Source: an uncultured Collinsella sp.
GTDB lineage: Bacteria; Actinomycetota; Coriobacteriia; Coriobacteriales; Coriobacteriaceae
Direction of reading: 5' to 3'
Assembly (NCBI GenBank): GCA_900754745.1
Contig: CAAEEB010000013.1
Location: forward strand, 1 to 38,186
DNA length: 38,186 nt
Positions 11,550-19,630 of this stretch are shown one piece after another (position 1 is the stretch's first letter; every line of letters begins with the position of its first letter). Under the pieces are notes generated by a model, which was not told the DNA's origin, ran no database searches, and was given only the letters and a program-made list of their open reading frames with translations. A program made the translations under genes and the position numbers.

Positions 11550-12599
11550 ATGGACGTAACGTTCTCAACCTTCCTCGGCCAAATTGTGTCGAACCCAGTC
11601 CTTGCCGTCACCGTGATCCTCGCGTTGGGCGCCATCTTCGTCAATGGATGGACCGACGCGCCCAACGCCATCGCGACCTGCGTCACTACGCGTTGCATGC
11701 CCGCCCGCGCCGCCATTCTCATGAGCGCCGCATTCAACTTCCTCGGCGTGCTCATCATGACGCACTTTAACGCGAGCGTCGCCAACACCATCTCACATAT
11801 CGTCGACTTTGGCGGAAACAGCACCATGGCGCTCGCCTGCCTGTGCGCTGCTCTGTTCTCCATCGTCGTCTACGGCGCCACGGCGTCGCGTTTTGGCATC
11901 CCCACCTCGCAAAGCCACAGCCTTATCGCCGGCCTGACCGGTGCCGCCATCGCCCTCGGCGGCGCGAACAGCGTCAACGTCCACGAGTGGATGAAGGTCA
12001 TCTACGGCCTGGCGCTCTCCATCGGCCTGGGCTTTGTTATGGGCTGGGTCCTGTGCAAGCTCGTCTCGATTCTTTTCGCCGCCGCCAACAGGCGACGTGC
12101 CAATGTCTTCTTTAAATACGCTCAGATCGCGAGCGCTGCGGCCATGAGCTTTATGCACGGCGCGCAGGATGGACAGAAGTTCATCGGCGTGCTCTTTTTA
12201 GGTGTCGCCTTCGCCAACGGCCAGACGAGCGTCGGCGATGCCGGCATCCCCATCTGGATTATGCTGCTGTGCTCGGCCACCATGGGCATCGGCACCAGCG
12301 TGGGCGGCGAGCGCATCATCAAGTCCGTCGGCCAGAGCATGGTCAAGCTCGAGAAGTATCAGGGATTCTCCGCCGACCTCGCGGGCGCCGCGAATCTGCT
12401 GCTTGCCACCCTTACCGGTATCCCCGTGTCCTCCACCCACATCAAGACCTGCGCCATCATGGGCGTCGGTGCCGTCAAGCGCCTTTCGGCCATCAACTTC
12501 GGCGTGGTCAAGGACATGATGTTCACCTGGTTCTTCACCTTCCCCGCCTGCGGACTCATCAGCTTTGTCATGGCCAAGCTGTTCATGATGTTCATCTAG
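11550..12599 (+). CDS. pit: PiT family inorganic phosphate transporter
   Basis: The 349-residue integral membrane protein belongs to the PiT low-affinity phosphate permeases, which carry metal-phosphate or phosphate with a cation. Both signature repeats are visible: GWTDAPNAIATCVTTR near residue 33 and GIPVSSTHIKTCAIMGVGA near 290, each with the conserved Asp/Asn or Ser-Thr-His set. About ten hydrophobic segments are seen. Another marker is SFMHGAQDGQKF at about 200. The ATG at 11550 has only a weak upstream GAGAAAG; an in-frame TAA at 11517 excludes extension. It is followed by a DUF47 gene 67 bp on, the usual pairing. Confidence 0.93.
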   Translation: MDVTFSTFLGQIVSNPVLAVTVILALGAIFVNGWTDAPNAIATCVTTRCMPARAAILMSAAFNFLGVLIMTHFNASVANTISHIVDFGGNSTMALACLCAALFSIVVYGATASRFGIPTSQSHSLIAGLTGAAIALGGANSVNVHEWMKVIYGLALSIGLGFVMGWVLCKLVSILFAAANRRRANVFFKYAQIASAAAMSFMHGAQDGQKFIGVLFLGVAFANGQTSVGDAGIPIWIMLLCSATMGIGTSVGGERIIKSVGQSMVKLEKYQGFSADLAGAANLLLATLTGIPVSSTHIKTCAIMGVGAVKRLSAINFGVVKDMMFTWFFTFPACGLISFVMAKLFMMFI

Positions 12600-12666
12600 T
12601 CAAACCGAACGTCCATCCGGACCGTAATACTTCGCCCACCCGTCTTCGCCTCGAAAGGACCCACCC

Positions 12667-13290
12667 ATGGCAAAGAAACCCGATTCGTTCTACTTTGACA
12701 ACTACGTTGCCTGCGCCGACCTAGCCGTCCAGGCTGCAGAGTTGCTCACCAAGATTTTCGAGAACTTCGATCCCGCGAAGATTCACGATATGCTCGACAA
12801 GATGCACGCGATCGAGCATGCGGCCGACAAGAAGCATCATGAGCTTGAAGACGCCCTGCTCACGGCCTTTATCACCCCGCTTGAGCGCGAGGACCTGGAC
12901 CTGATGAGCTGCTCGCTCGACACCGTGCTCGACCGTATCGAGGGCGTCGTGCAGCGCGTCTACTTCACCAACATCCAGAGCATCCATCCCGATGCCATCG
13001 TGATCGCCCACAAGGTGACCGACGCCTGCCGCGCCATGAAGGACCTGATGGTCGAGCTTCCCAACTACCGCAAGTCCAAGACCCTGCGCGAACTCGTCAT
13101 CCAGATCAACACGATCGAGTCCGAGGCCGACGAGCTCTACATCAACGCTATGCGCAACCTGCATGTCAACGGCAAGGATCCGCTCGAGGTCATCGCCTGG
13201 CGTGACGTCTACGCCTTCCTGGAGTACTGCGCCGACTGCTGTGAAAATGTAGCTGATGTCGTGGATTCGATTGTCATGAAGAACAGTTAA
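12667..13290 (+). CDS. DUF47 / PhoU-like accessory protein of PiT transporter
   Basis: The 207-residue all-helical protein resembles DUF47 (TIGR00153) proteins, relatives of PhoU that accompany PiT permeases and are thought to modulate them. Typical elements are the first long helix ending in AIEHAADKKHHELEDALLTAF, then FITPLEREDLDLMSCSLDTVLDRIE, and the final CADCCENVADVVDSIV. The ATG at 12667 follows AAAGGA at a normal distance. It has no membrane segment and would act at the cytoplasmic face. A leaderless gap of 67 bp to the transporter suggests one transcript, ending at the large inverted repeat downstream. Confidence 0.9.
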   Translation: MAKKPDSFYFDNYVACADLAVQAAELLTKIFENFDPAKIHDMLDKMHAIEHAADKKHHELEDALLTAFITPLEREDLDLMSCSLDTVLDRIEGVVQRVYFTNIQSIHPDAIVIAHKVTDACRAMKDLMVELPNYRKSKTLRELVIQINTIESEADELYINAMRNLHVNGKDPLEVIAWRDVYAFLEYCADCCENVADVVDSIVMKNS

Positions 13291-13314
13291 TTGGGGGTAC
13301 GTGTCCCACCGGTC

Positions 13315-13393
13315 GCGGGCCCGACCACTAATAACCTTTTTCACTCCGGCTGCAAGCAGAGTCGTTCAAAAGGTTATTAGTGGTCGGGCCCGC
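13315..13393. repeat. 26-bp perfect inverted repeat with 27-base loop
   Basis: The arm at 13315-13340 (beginning GCGGGCCCGACC, ending AACCTTTT) is an exact reverse complement of 13368-13393. The stem is far longer than a terminator needs and lacks a terminal U tract on the rightward side. It separates the DUF47 gene from a strongly G+T-biased block that begins at once to its right. It may be a small nonautonomous element, a REPIN-like repeat or a strong transcription stop. Confidence 0.8.
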
Positions 13394-13574
13394 TCCCTTA
13401 CGTACCGCCATTGGGAACTTTGGCTGAGGGGTTGGTCGTGGTGGGGCCTTTGCTGCGATGGCCCTTGATTGCCCAGGGTATTACTTTGGTATTCGATGGG
13501 CGATTGGCTGGATGGGGCTTTGGGTACCCTTTGTTTTGCTTTGGGTTGATTCGTTGAATTTGGAGGGCTTGGTT
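13394..13574 (+). other. G+T-rich leader of the nitroreductase gene
   Basis: 181 bp without a convincing gene. The + strand is heavily G and T (for example CTTTGGGTACCCTTTGTTTTG) with few A or C, continuous with the biased first half of the nitroreductase. An upstream in-frame extension of the nitroreductase exists from 13458, but it reads as low-quality hydrophobic sequence and is not accepted. Confidence 0.5.
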
Positions 13575-14105
13575 GTGAGTTATTTGGATTTGGCTCGTTC
13601 TCGGTATTCTTGTCGTTTGTTTGAGGACCGTTCTGTTGAGCAGTCGGTGGTGGATGCCATTGTTGAGGCTGGGCGTATTGCTCCTTCTGCTTGTAATAAC
13701 CATCCAACCCGTGTGATGGTGTTGGATACGCCTGAGCTTCTGGAGAAGGCTGCTGCTTGTCAGCCTCGGTTTGCTCGTGATGGGTCTATCTTTGGGGCTC
13801 CGCTTATCTTCCTTATCTGCAGCGTTACCGATGACGCCTGGATACGCCCGTATGACCAGATGAACTCGAGCGCCATCGATACTGCGATCGCCTGCGATCA
13901 GATGATGATGGAGGCCGAGGAGCAGGGCCTGGGTACGTGCTGGGTGTGCCATTTTAAGCCCGAGGTGGCCTGTGAGCAGTTCTGCCTGCCCGAGGGCATC
14001 TATCCCTATCACATGCTCGTCTGCGGCTATCCTGCCGACCATATCGCCGATCCCGAGCATCGCGAGGCCCGCACCATTCCCCTCCCCGACTTCCTCCTCA
14101 AGTAG
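13575..14105 (+). CDS. Nitroreductase family protein (FMN-dependent)
   Basis: The 176-residue product is a compact nitroreductase-fold flavoenzyme that would reduce nitro compounds, quinones or similar with NAD(P)H. Conserved parts are SRYSCRLFEDRSVE (FMN phosphate binding), IVEAGRIAPSACNNHPTRV and the C-terminal GLGTCWVCHFKPE and LVCGYPAD. The GTG at 13575 follows GGAGG at 13562-13566. Codon use splits sharply: up to about 13805 third positions are mostly T (about half of codons) and rarely C or A, while afterwards they are mostly C, as in the rest of the window. The protein reads normally throughout, so the bias is at silent sites. It ends before a strong terminator. Confidence 0.88.
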   Translation: MSYLDLARSRYSCRLFEDRSVEQSVVDAIVEAGRIAPSACNNHPTRVMVLDTPELLEKAAACQPRFARDGSIFGAPLIFLICSVTDDAWIRPYDQMNSSAIDTAIACDQMMMEAEEQGLGTCWVCHFKPEVACEQFCLPEGIYPYHMLVCGYPADHIADPEHREARTIPLPDFLLK

Positions 14106-14150
14106 ATTTTAGGACATGCCTTAAAATCCACCTTTGACCACGCGCCCTTC

Positions 14151-14194
14151 GCCGAGTCCTGTGCCCTCAAACGCAGGACTCGGCGTTTTGTTTT
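14151..14194 (+). terminator. Rho-independent terminator of nitroreductase gene
   Basis: GCCGAGTCCTG (14151-14161) pairs perfectly with CAGGACTCGGC (14174-14184), followed by GTTTTGTTTT. Confidence 0.9.
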
Positions 14195-14213
14195 GCAGAC
14201 TGCATGCAGCCAT

Positions 14214-14240
14214 AAAAAAGGACCCGCAAGCTGCGGGCCC
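14214..14240 (-). terminator. Rho-independent terminator of divIVA
   Basis: Leftward, GGGCCCGCA and TGCGGGTCC (complement of 14220-14240) form a nine-pair stem with one G-U, followed by six T (complement of 14214-14219). It ends the yggS-sepF-yggT-divIVA segment. Confidence 0.85.
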
Positions 14241-14268
14241 TTTCTAGGCGCTAAATGATAGCTGGATA

Positions 14269-14946
14269 TTAGTCCAGGTCGTCGGCGGCGAAGTTGTCGA
14301 TCGGTGCGAAGGGATCGGCAACGGGGATAACCGGCTCGGCGACGGGCAGCGGCTCGGCAGCAGGAACGGTCACAGCCGGAGAAGCGGCGGAACCGACCGG
14401 CGTGGAAGCCATGAGATCGGACGGGAAGGAGTTCTGAGCATCGTCCATGAAGTGCTGGATGAGCTTGAGGTACTCGGCCTTAAACTCCTCACGGGAAGCC
14501 TTAAGACGGTCGATCTCCTCAAGCTCGGCCTGCTTCTCGGTCAGGGCCTGACGGATGACCTCGCGGGCCTTGGCGTCGGCCTCGTTGCGGATGCGGTCGG
14601 CGTTCTCGTTGGCGTCGTTGACGATGCCCTCGGCGGTCTGCTGGGCAGCAATCAGGGCAGCGGAAATCTGGCGCTCCTGAGCGGAGAAGTCGGGTGCAGG
14701 AGCGGCCACAGGGGCGGCGGGAACGGCCTGTGCGGCAGCGTCCTGAGCCTGAGCAAGCTGGGCCTGCGTATCGGCGAGCTGCTGCTCGGTGGCGGTCAGA
14801 CGACCCTTAAGATCGACGATCTTGGCGAGCATGGCATCGACCTCAGAGGACAGGGTCTCCAGGAAGACGTCGACCTCGGCGGGATCGTAGCCGCGCTTGG
14901 CCTCAGAGAAGGTCTGAGCCTGAATGTCAGCAGGGGTAATAGCCAT
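14269..14946 (-). CDS. divIVA: DivIVA / Wag31-like cell pole and division protein
   Basis: The 225-residue product starts with the DivIVA lipid-binding motif (MAITPADIQAQTFSEAKRGY) and DPAEVDVFLE, then a coiled coil (about 30-70). An Ala/Pro linker leads to a second long coiled coil (about 90-165), and the tail (170-225) is Pro/Ala/Val rich and acidic. Such proteins recognise negative membrane curvature and recruit wall-synthesis or division factors at poles and septa. The start follows AAAGGAG. It is the last gene after yggS-sepF-yggT, the usual actinobacterial place, and has its own terminator. The acidic tail is probably disordered. Confidence 0.93.
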   Translation of the reverse strand: MAITPADIQAQTFSEAKRGYDPAEVDVFLETLSSEVDAMLAKIVDLKGRLTATEQQLADTQAQLAQAQDAAAQAVPAAPVAAPAPDFSAQERQISAALIAAQQTAEGIVNDANENADRIRNEADAKAREVIRQALTEKQAELEEIDRLKASREEFKAEYLKLIQHFMDDAQNSFPSDLMASTPVGSAASPAVTVPAAEPLPVAEPVIPVADPFAPIDNFAADDLD

Positions 14947-15008
14947 AACAAGTTCTCCTTTATCTTCGCCTTGGCGCCGTGCGCCCGACGTGAGTTACTA
15001 AGCCAGTT

Positions 15009-15290
15009 TTATATGAGTATACCTATAAGAAGTTGCAGAACCAGCTTCTGCACCAACTGCAACGCAATAATCGCAACGACCGGTGAAAAATCGACGCCGC
15101 CCATGGGCGGGATAAACCGGCGGAACAAATTGAGCCACGGGCCGCACACGCTATCGAGGACGGCGGCGATATCCTGTAGCAATCCGCCCTGTTTCATAGG
15201 GATCCACGTCATAAGGCAGTAGACCACGATGAGCGTGGAGTAGAAGTTGAACAGCGTATTGACCAGCTGGACAATGGTGTAGATGTTGAT
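15009..15290 (-). CDS. yggT: YggT family membrane protein (possible AUC start)
   Basis: The product has two hydrophobic segments (YTIVQLVNTLFNFYSTLIVV and the C-terminal VVAIIALQLVQKLVLQLLI) around a conserved loop with CGPWLNLFRRFIPPMGGVDFSP, diagnostic of YggT. The first ATG/GTG in frame (GTG at 15227) would remove most of the first segment. A strong site GAGGAG (complement of 15297-15302) lies exactly six bases before an ATC at 15288-15290, which gives 93 residues and the full first helix. I therefore place the start at that non-canonical codon (ATT at 15294-15296 is an alternative). An in-frame TAA, the sepF stop, lies just upstream. Function unknown; linked to division or osmotic tolerance. 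Confidence 0.8.
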   Translation of the reverse strand: MNIYTIVQLVNTLFNFYSTLIVVYCLMTWIPMKQGGLLQDIAAVLDSVCGPWLNLFRRFIPPMGGVDFSPVVAIIALQLVQKLVLQLLIGILI

Positions 15291-15311
15291 GAGAATCTCC
15301 TCGTCTTGTCT

Positions 15312-16037
15312 TTACTTAAGGTAGCCGTCGGCACGGAGCTTCTTGAGGTCCGAATCCTTGACCTCGCAACCGGCGGGCAGCACCATAAACACGCGATCGC
15401 CAACCTCTTTAACGGTGGCACCCAGGCCGCAGGCAAACCCGTAAGAGAAGTCCAGGACGCGCTTGGCGACCTCGGTACGAACGCCCACAAAAATCAGCGC
15501 GACAGGCTGCTTGGTGCGCACGCGGCGCACGACGGTCTCCACGTCGTCATAGCTCTCGGGGCGCAGGACATAGGCCGGCAGCTGCGGCGTAGCGTTGATG
15601 ATGTTGCTCGCATACGCCGAGGCATCGCTCGGTGAGGGAGCAGGTGCGGGGGCAGCAGCGCGGGCACGCGTGCTCTCGGCGTAGCTCGACGGCGTGTCGT
15701 AGGCACCGGGACGATAACCGCCCGCAACCGTCTCCTGCGAGCGCGATGGCGGGTTGTAGGTCGTAGCATGGCGAGAATCGTCGCCGACCAGCTGACCGGA
15801 GCGCGTGTACACGGCCACCGACTCGGCCTCGCCGCGGCGCGTCTGACCCAACAGGCCGTTGCTCGGCTCATCCTGGGTGTAGAAGCCCTCGCCCGAGGCA
15901 CCGCTGTAACCGTTGTTCTGGTAGCCGTCGTCATAGCCGTCATCGTAGCCGTAGTCGTCGTCCTGACCATAACCCTGGTCGTAACCCTGCTGGCCGCCCA
16001 GGTGCATCTTATTTTTAATCTCATCAAGGAAGCCCAT
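15312..16037 (-). CDS. sepF: SepF cell division protein
   Basis: The 241-residue product has an N-terminal amphipathic membrane-targeting helix (MGFLDEIKNKMHLGG), a long disordered linker rich in Gly, Tyr, Asp and Gln with repeated DDGY units (about 20-50), an Ala/Pro segment (about 115-145) and a C-terminal SepF (DUF552) domain from about 160 (VLRPESYDDVETVVRRV, then LDFSYGFACGL). SepF binds FtsZ and tethers it to the membrane; with no ftsA in the cluster it is the likely anchor here. The start at 16035-16037 follows AGAGGA; a longer reading is not supported. It lies directly between yggS and yggT. Confidence 0.93.
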   Translation of the reverse strand: MGFLDEIKNKMHLGGQQGYDQGYGQDDDYGYDDGYDDGYQNNGYSGASGEGFYTQDEPSNGLLGQTRRGEAESVAVYTRSGQLVGDDSRHATTYNPPSRSQETVAGGYRPGAYDTPSSYAESTRARAAAPAPAPSPSDASAYASNIINATPQLPAYVLRPESYDDVETVVRRVRTKQPVALIFVGVRTEVAKRVLDFSYGFACGLGATVKEVGDRVFMVLPAGCEVKDSDLKKLRADGYLK

Positions 16038-16097
16038 GGTTGTGTCCTCTCGCGGTTTAGTGCAGGCGCTCTGATAATCAGTGCGCACTTCAGAGCC

Positions 16098-16835
16098 TTA
16101 TTTTACTGCAAACTCCGGGCTAAATACTACCCTGCCCAGGCGAACGAGCGTAGAGCCTTCCTCAAGGGCAGGCTCAAAGTCCTCGCTCATGCCGCAGGAA
16201 AGTTCGGGCAGGCTCAGATCGGAGTGCGTCGCCTCAAGCTCATCCCTTAGTTCGCGAAGTCCGGCAAAAGTGCGGCGCGCCACATCCTTATTCCCCCGGG
16301 GCGCCATAGTCATAAGGCCCTGCACACAAATTCCCTCAAGCTCCGCAAGCTCACCTGCGGCGTCTCGGACCTCGTCGGGCGAAAAGCCGCCCTTGGACTC
16401 CTCGCCGCTCACATTAACCTCGAGCAGCACGCGCTGGGGGCCGGAGAGCTCGCCCGCCTCAATCTTGCGGACCGCACGGCTCGAGATGGCCTGAGCCAAA
16501 TGCAGCGAGCTTACCGAATGAATCAGCTCGGCCGAGCCCAGAACCGCATTGATCTTGTTGGTCTGCAGGTTGCCGATCATATCGAAGCGCACCTCGGGTA
16601 GCTCCGGATGCTCTACGAGGCCCGCAAGCTTGCGAACGAGCTCCTGCGGGCGGTTCTCGGCAAAATGGCGATACCCCGCCTGAATAGCGGCAACGGTCTC
16701 ATCAACGCCAACAGTCTTGGAGACGGCAATCAGGCGCGCGGCATCGTGGGGACGGCCCGCGCGATCGAGTGCTGCATAAAAACGTTCGAGAATCTGCTCG
16801 CGGCGAGCGCGTATCAAGTCCAAATAGTTATCCAT
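16098..16835 (-). CDS. yggS: PLP homeostasis protein, YggS/PROSC family
   Basis: The 245-residue product is a TIM-barrel pyridoxal-phosphate-binding protein that keeps free PLP and amino/keto acid pools in balance and has no clear catalysis. The Lys that carries PLP is in IAVSKTV (about residue 40). Family blocks are FAENRPQELVRK, FDMIGNLQTNKIN, EVNVSGEESKGGF, GLMTMAP and LSCGMSEDFEPAL, then the phosphate-binding STLVRLGRVVF. The start at 16833-16835 follows GGAGG; the longer reading to 16919 crosses a hairpin. It opens the yggS-sepF-yggT segment, from which pgeF is separated here by the pst operon. Confidence 0.93.
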   Translation of the reverse strand: MDNYLDLIRARREQILERFYAALDRAGRPHDAARLIAVSKTVGVDETVAAIQAGYRHFAENRPQELVRKLAGLVEHPELPEVRFDMIGNLQTNKINAVLGSAELIHSVSSLHLAQAISSRAVRKIEAGELSGPQRVLLEVNVSGEESKGGFSPDEVRDAAGELAELEGICVQGLMTMAPRGNKDVARRTFAGLRELRDELEATHSDLSLPELSCGMSEDFEPALEEGSTLVRLGRVVFSPEFAVK

Positions 16836-16886
16836 TGCCAATCGCCTCCGCAGACAGCCAAACAAGTAGTCCCATGCTAACGCAAG

Positions 16887-16916
16887 AGCGCGGCCTCGCA
16901 TGTGCAAGGCCGCGCT
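16887..16916 (-). terminator. Hairpin downstream of phoU
   Basis: AGCGCGGCCT (16887-16896) and AGGCCGCGCT (16907-16916) are perfect complements around a 10-base loop. It lies 40 bp after the phoU stop and before yggS. No U tract follows, so termination would be partial or of the actinobacterial hairpin-only kind. Confidence 0.55.
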
Positions 16917-16955
16917 CACTTAGGTATTTACAATCTTTCGACGAACGGGGCCGCC

Positions 16956-17813
16956 CTACTCCTCGTCGTCCTCGGCGTCGTCCTCGTCCTCGAGGTGCTC
17001 GAGCAGGTAGCGGAGACCCTCGCTCACCTCGTTAGCGGGCACTTTGGCAACATAGTGCGCATCGACGGCAGGCCTCATGATGACACCCTCGCCCGAAGGC
17101 ACGCGCATGCTCTCAAGCTCATCCTCGTCCGTACGGGCGATATCGCCGGCAGTCATACGCTGTCCGGTCAAAAGGAAGGTCAGACGGCAGGCGGCATCGA
17201 TCGAAATCGAGGCGATACGATCGAGGTAGCGCGAGACCATGATGGCGCGGCGCAGGTCGTCATAGTTGCTGTCGTCGTCCATAAAATCGCCCGTGTCCAT
17301 GCGGTTAAAGGTGCGGAAGAACTTCTCGTACGCCGCATGCACCGGCTCGTCCTCGCCGGCCAGGTTGCAGATGATGGACATGTCGTTGGTGACGAGCGCA
17401 GAAAGAGACGAACCCAGCACCTGATAGACGGCCTCGGCCTCGGCTTCAACCAAGGTCACAAGCTCCTGAGGCAGCGAGATGTCGGCCTTAACCATGTGAC
17501 GCGTGGCGCGGCAGATCTGGCGAACCTTATCGGTCATGCGCTGCAGGTTAAAGTCGACGTAGATGATCGTCTGCAGCAAGCGGAAGTCGGAGGCGACCGG
17601 CGACTGCGTAGCGATCAGGTTGTAGCACACGGCCTCCAAGTTGGCGCAGCGCGCATCGATCGAGAGCGTGCGCTTCTTGGTCTTGGTGGCGAGCTTGCGA
17701 TCGTCGGTCACATAGGCCTTCACGGCGTCGTGAAGCGCCAGGTCTACAGCCTCGTAGATGCTCAGCATCTCGTGACGGGCTTCGATGAGCTGACGGGAAA
17801 ACAGTTTGCGCAT
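16956..17813 (-). CDS. phoU: PhoU phosphate signalling protein with extended C-terminus
   Basis: The 285-residue product begins with the PhoU helical domain repeats (about 1-220), with the acidic metal-binding helices recognisable in VDFNLQRMTDKVRQICR and in MVSRYLDRIASISIDAA near 200. PhoU links the Pst transporter to the PhoR/PhoP two-component system and damps uptake. Usual length is 215-235; here 60 more residues follow, ending in a very acidic run (EDEDDAEDDEE). No domain is evident in the extension. The start follows GGAG. It closes the pst operon 92 bp after pstB, a gap containing a short CGGACC-A-GGTCCG repeat. Confidence 0.93.
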   Translation of the reverse strand: MRKLFSRQLIEARHEMLSIYEAVDLALHDAVKAYVTDDRKLATKTKKRTLSIDARCANLEAVCYNLIATQSPVASDFRLLQTIIYVDFNLQRMTDKVRQICRATRHMVKADISLPQELVTLVEAEAEAVYQVLGSSLSALVTNDMSIICNLAGEDEPVHAAYEKFFRTFNRMDTGDFMDDDSNYDDLRRAIMVSRYLDRIASISIDAACRLTFLLTGQRMTAGDIARTDEDELESMRVPSGEGVIMRPAVDAHYVAKVPANEVSEGLRYLLEHLEDEDDAEDDEE

Positions 17814-17905
17814 GGTTCACTCCAATCAGTTGGGTGCGGTCATGCCGCCCGCACAGTGAATACGCACCGGACCAGGTCCGATCGGCTTGGGACTAGTCGC
17901 ACCGA

Positions 17906-18709
<804 letters not shown>

Positions 18710-18721
18710 GGGACTCCTTAA

Positions 18722-19627
18722 CTAGCGGCGTTTGCGCGACAGATAGCGCGCAAACAGGTTGAAGGCCAGAATAATCGCCATCAGCAAAAGCGCAGTGCCG
18801 TAGGCTGCGTTCATGTTGATGCCGTCATTGGCAAGCAGATAAAGGTGAACGGTCATGGGACGACCGGAATCGAGCGGCGAAATAGGCAGGTTGATGGCCT
18901 GACCCATGGTGTAGAGCACCACGGCGGTCTCGCCGATGGCGCGGCCGATGGCAAGCACGATGCCGGTAGCGATGCGGCCAAAAGCCGAAGGAAGCACGAT
19001 CTTGGAGACGACCTGCCACTTGGTGGCGCCCAGGCCATACGCACCCCAACGGATATAGCGCGGAACGGCGCGGATTGCCTCCTCGGTGGTGCGCATGACG
19101 ATGGGCAGCATCAGAAGTGCCAGCGCCAGGGCGGCCGAGACCATCGAAAGGCCCAGACCCATAGCCTCGACAAACAAGGCGTAGCCAAAGAGGCCCATAA
19201 CGATGGAGGGTACCGAGGCCAGGGCATCGGCAGCATAGCGAATGATGTCGACAATCTTGCCCTGCTTGGCGTATTCGGCCAGATAGACCGCAGCCAGGAC
19301 GGCAACCGGCGTGCAGATGAGCATGGCGAGCGCCGTCACGTAGACGGTCGAGACGATCGTGGGCCAAATGCCACCCTCGGCGTTTACGCCCTGCGGCCAG
19401 CCAAAGATAAAGTCGAGCGAGATATGCGGCAGGCCGTTGATGACCACGTAGGCGATGATGGCGATCAGCACCAGCGTGGTGATATAGGCCGCGGCGCGAA
19501 ACACGCCGAGCATGATCTTGTTGGAGAGGTCCTTGTTGATGCGGCCCTTCTTGCCATGGGAAAGGGCACGCTTGATGCGCTCGCGCGACGAGGTCGTATC
19601 GACCGTCGTGTCAACGGAATCGGACAT
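18722..19627 (-). CDS. pstA: Phosphate ABC transporter permease PstA
   Basis: The 301-residue product has a charged cytoplasmic N-terminus (about 40 residues) and six membrane segments, beginning with AAYITTLVLIAIIAYVVI. The permease EAA-type loop that contacts PstB is present (ALRAVPRYIRWGAYGLGATKWQ-like, here from RAVPRYIRWGAYGLGATKWQ). It forms the channel with PstC, its start lying three bases after the pstC stop. The ribosome site is a GAGGGGG run. Sequence and length are normal for the family. Confidence 0.96.
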   Translation of the reverse strand: MSDSVDTTVDTTSSRERIKRALSHGKKGRINKDLSNKIMLGVFRAAAYITTLVLIAIIAYVVINGLPHISLDFIFGWPQGVNAEGGIWPTIVSTVYVTALAMLICTPVAVLAAVYLAEYAKQGKIVDIIRYAADALASVPSIVMGLFGYALFVEAMGLGLSMVSAALALALLMLPIVMRTTEEAIRAVPRYIRWGAYGLGATKWQVVSKIVLPSAFGRIATGIVLAIGRAIGETAVVLYTMGQAINLPISPLDSGRPMTVHLYLLANDGINMNAAYGTALLLMAIILAFNLFARYLSRKRR

Positions 19628-19630
19628 AGC

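Noticed and set aside
13458..13574. N-terminal extension of the nitroreductase from 13458
   Set aside because: Extra 39 residues are not family-like, and GGAGG at 13562 positions the GTG at 13575.
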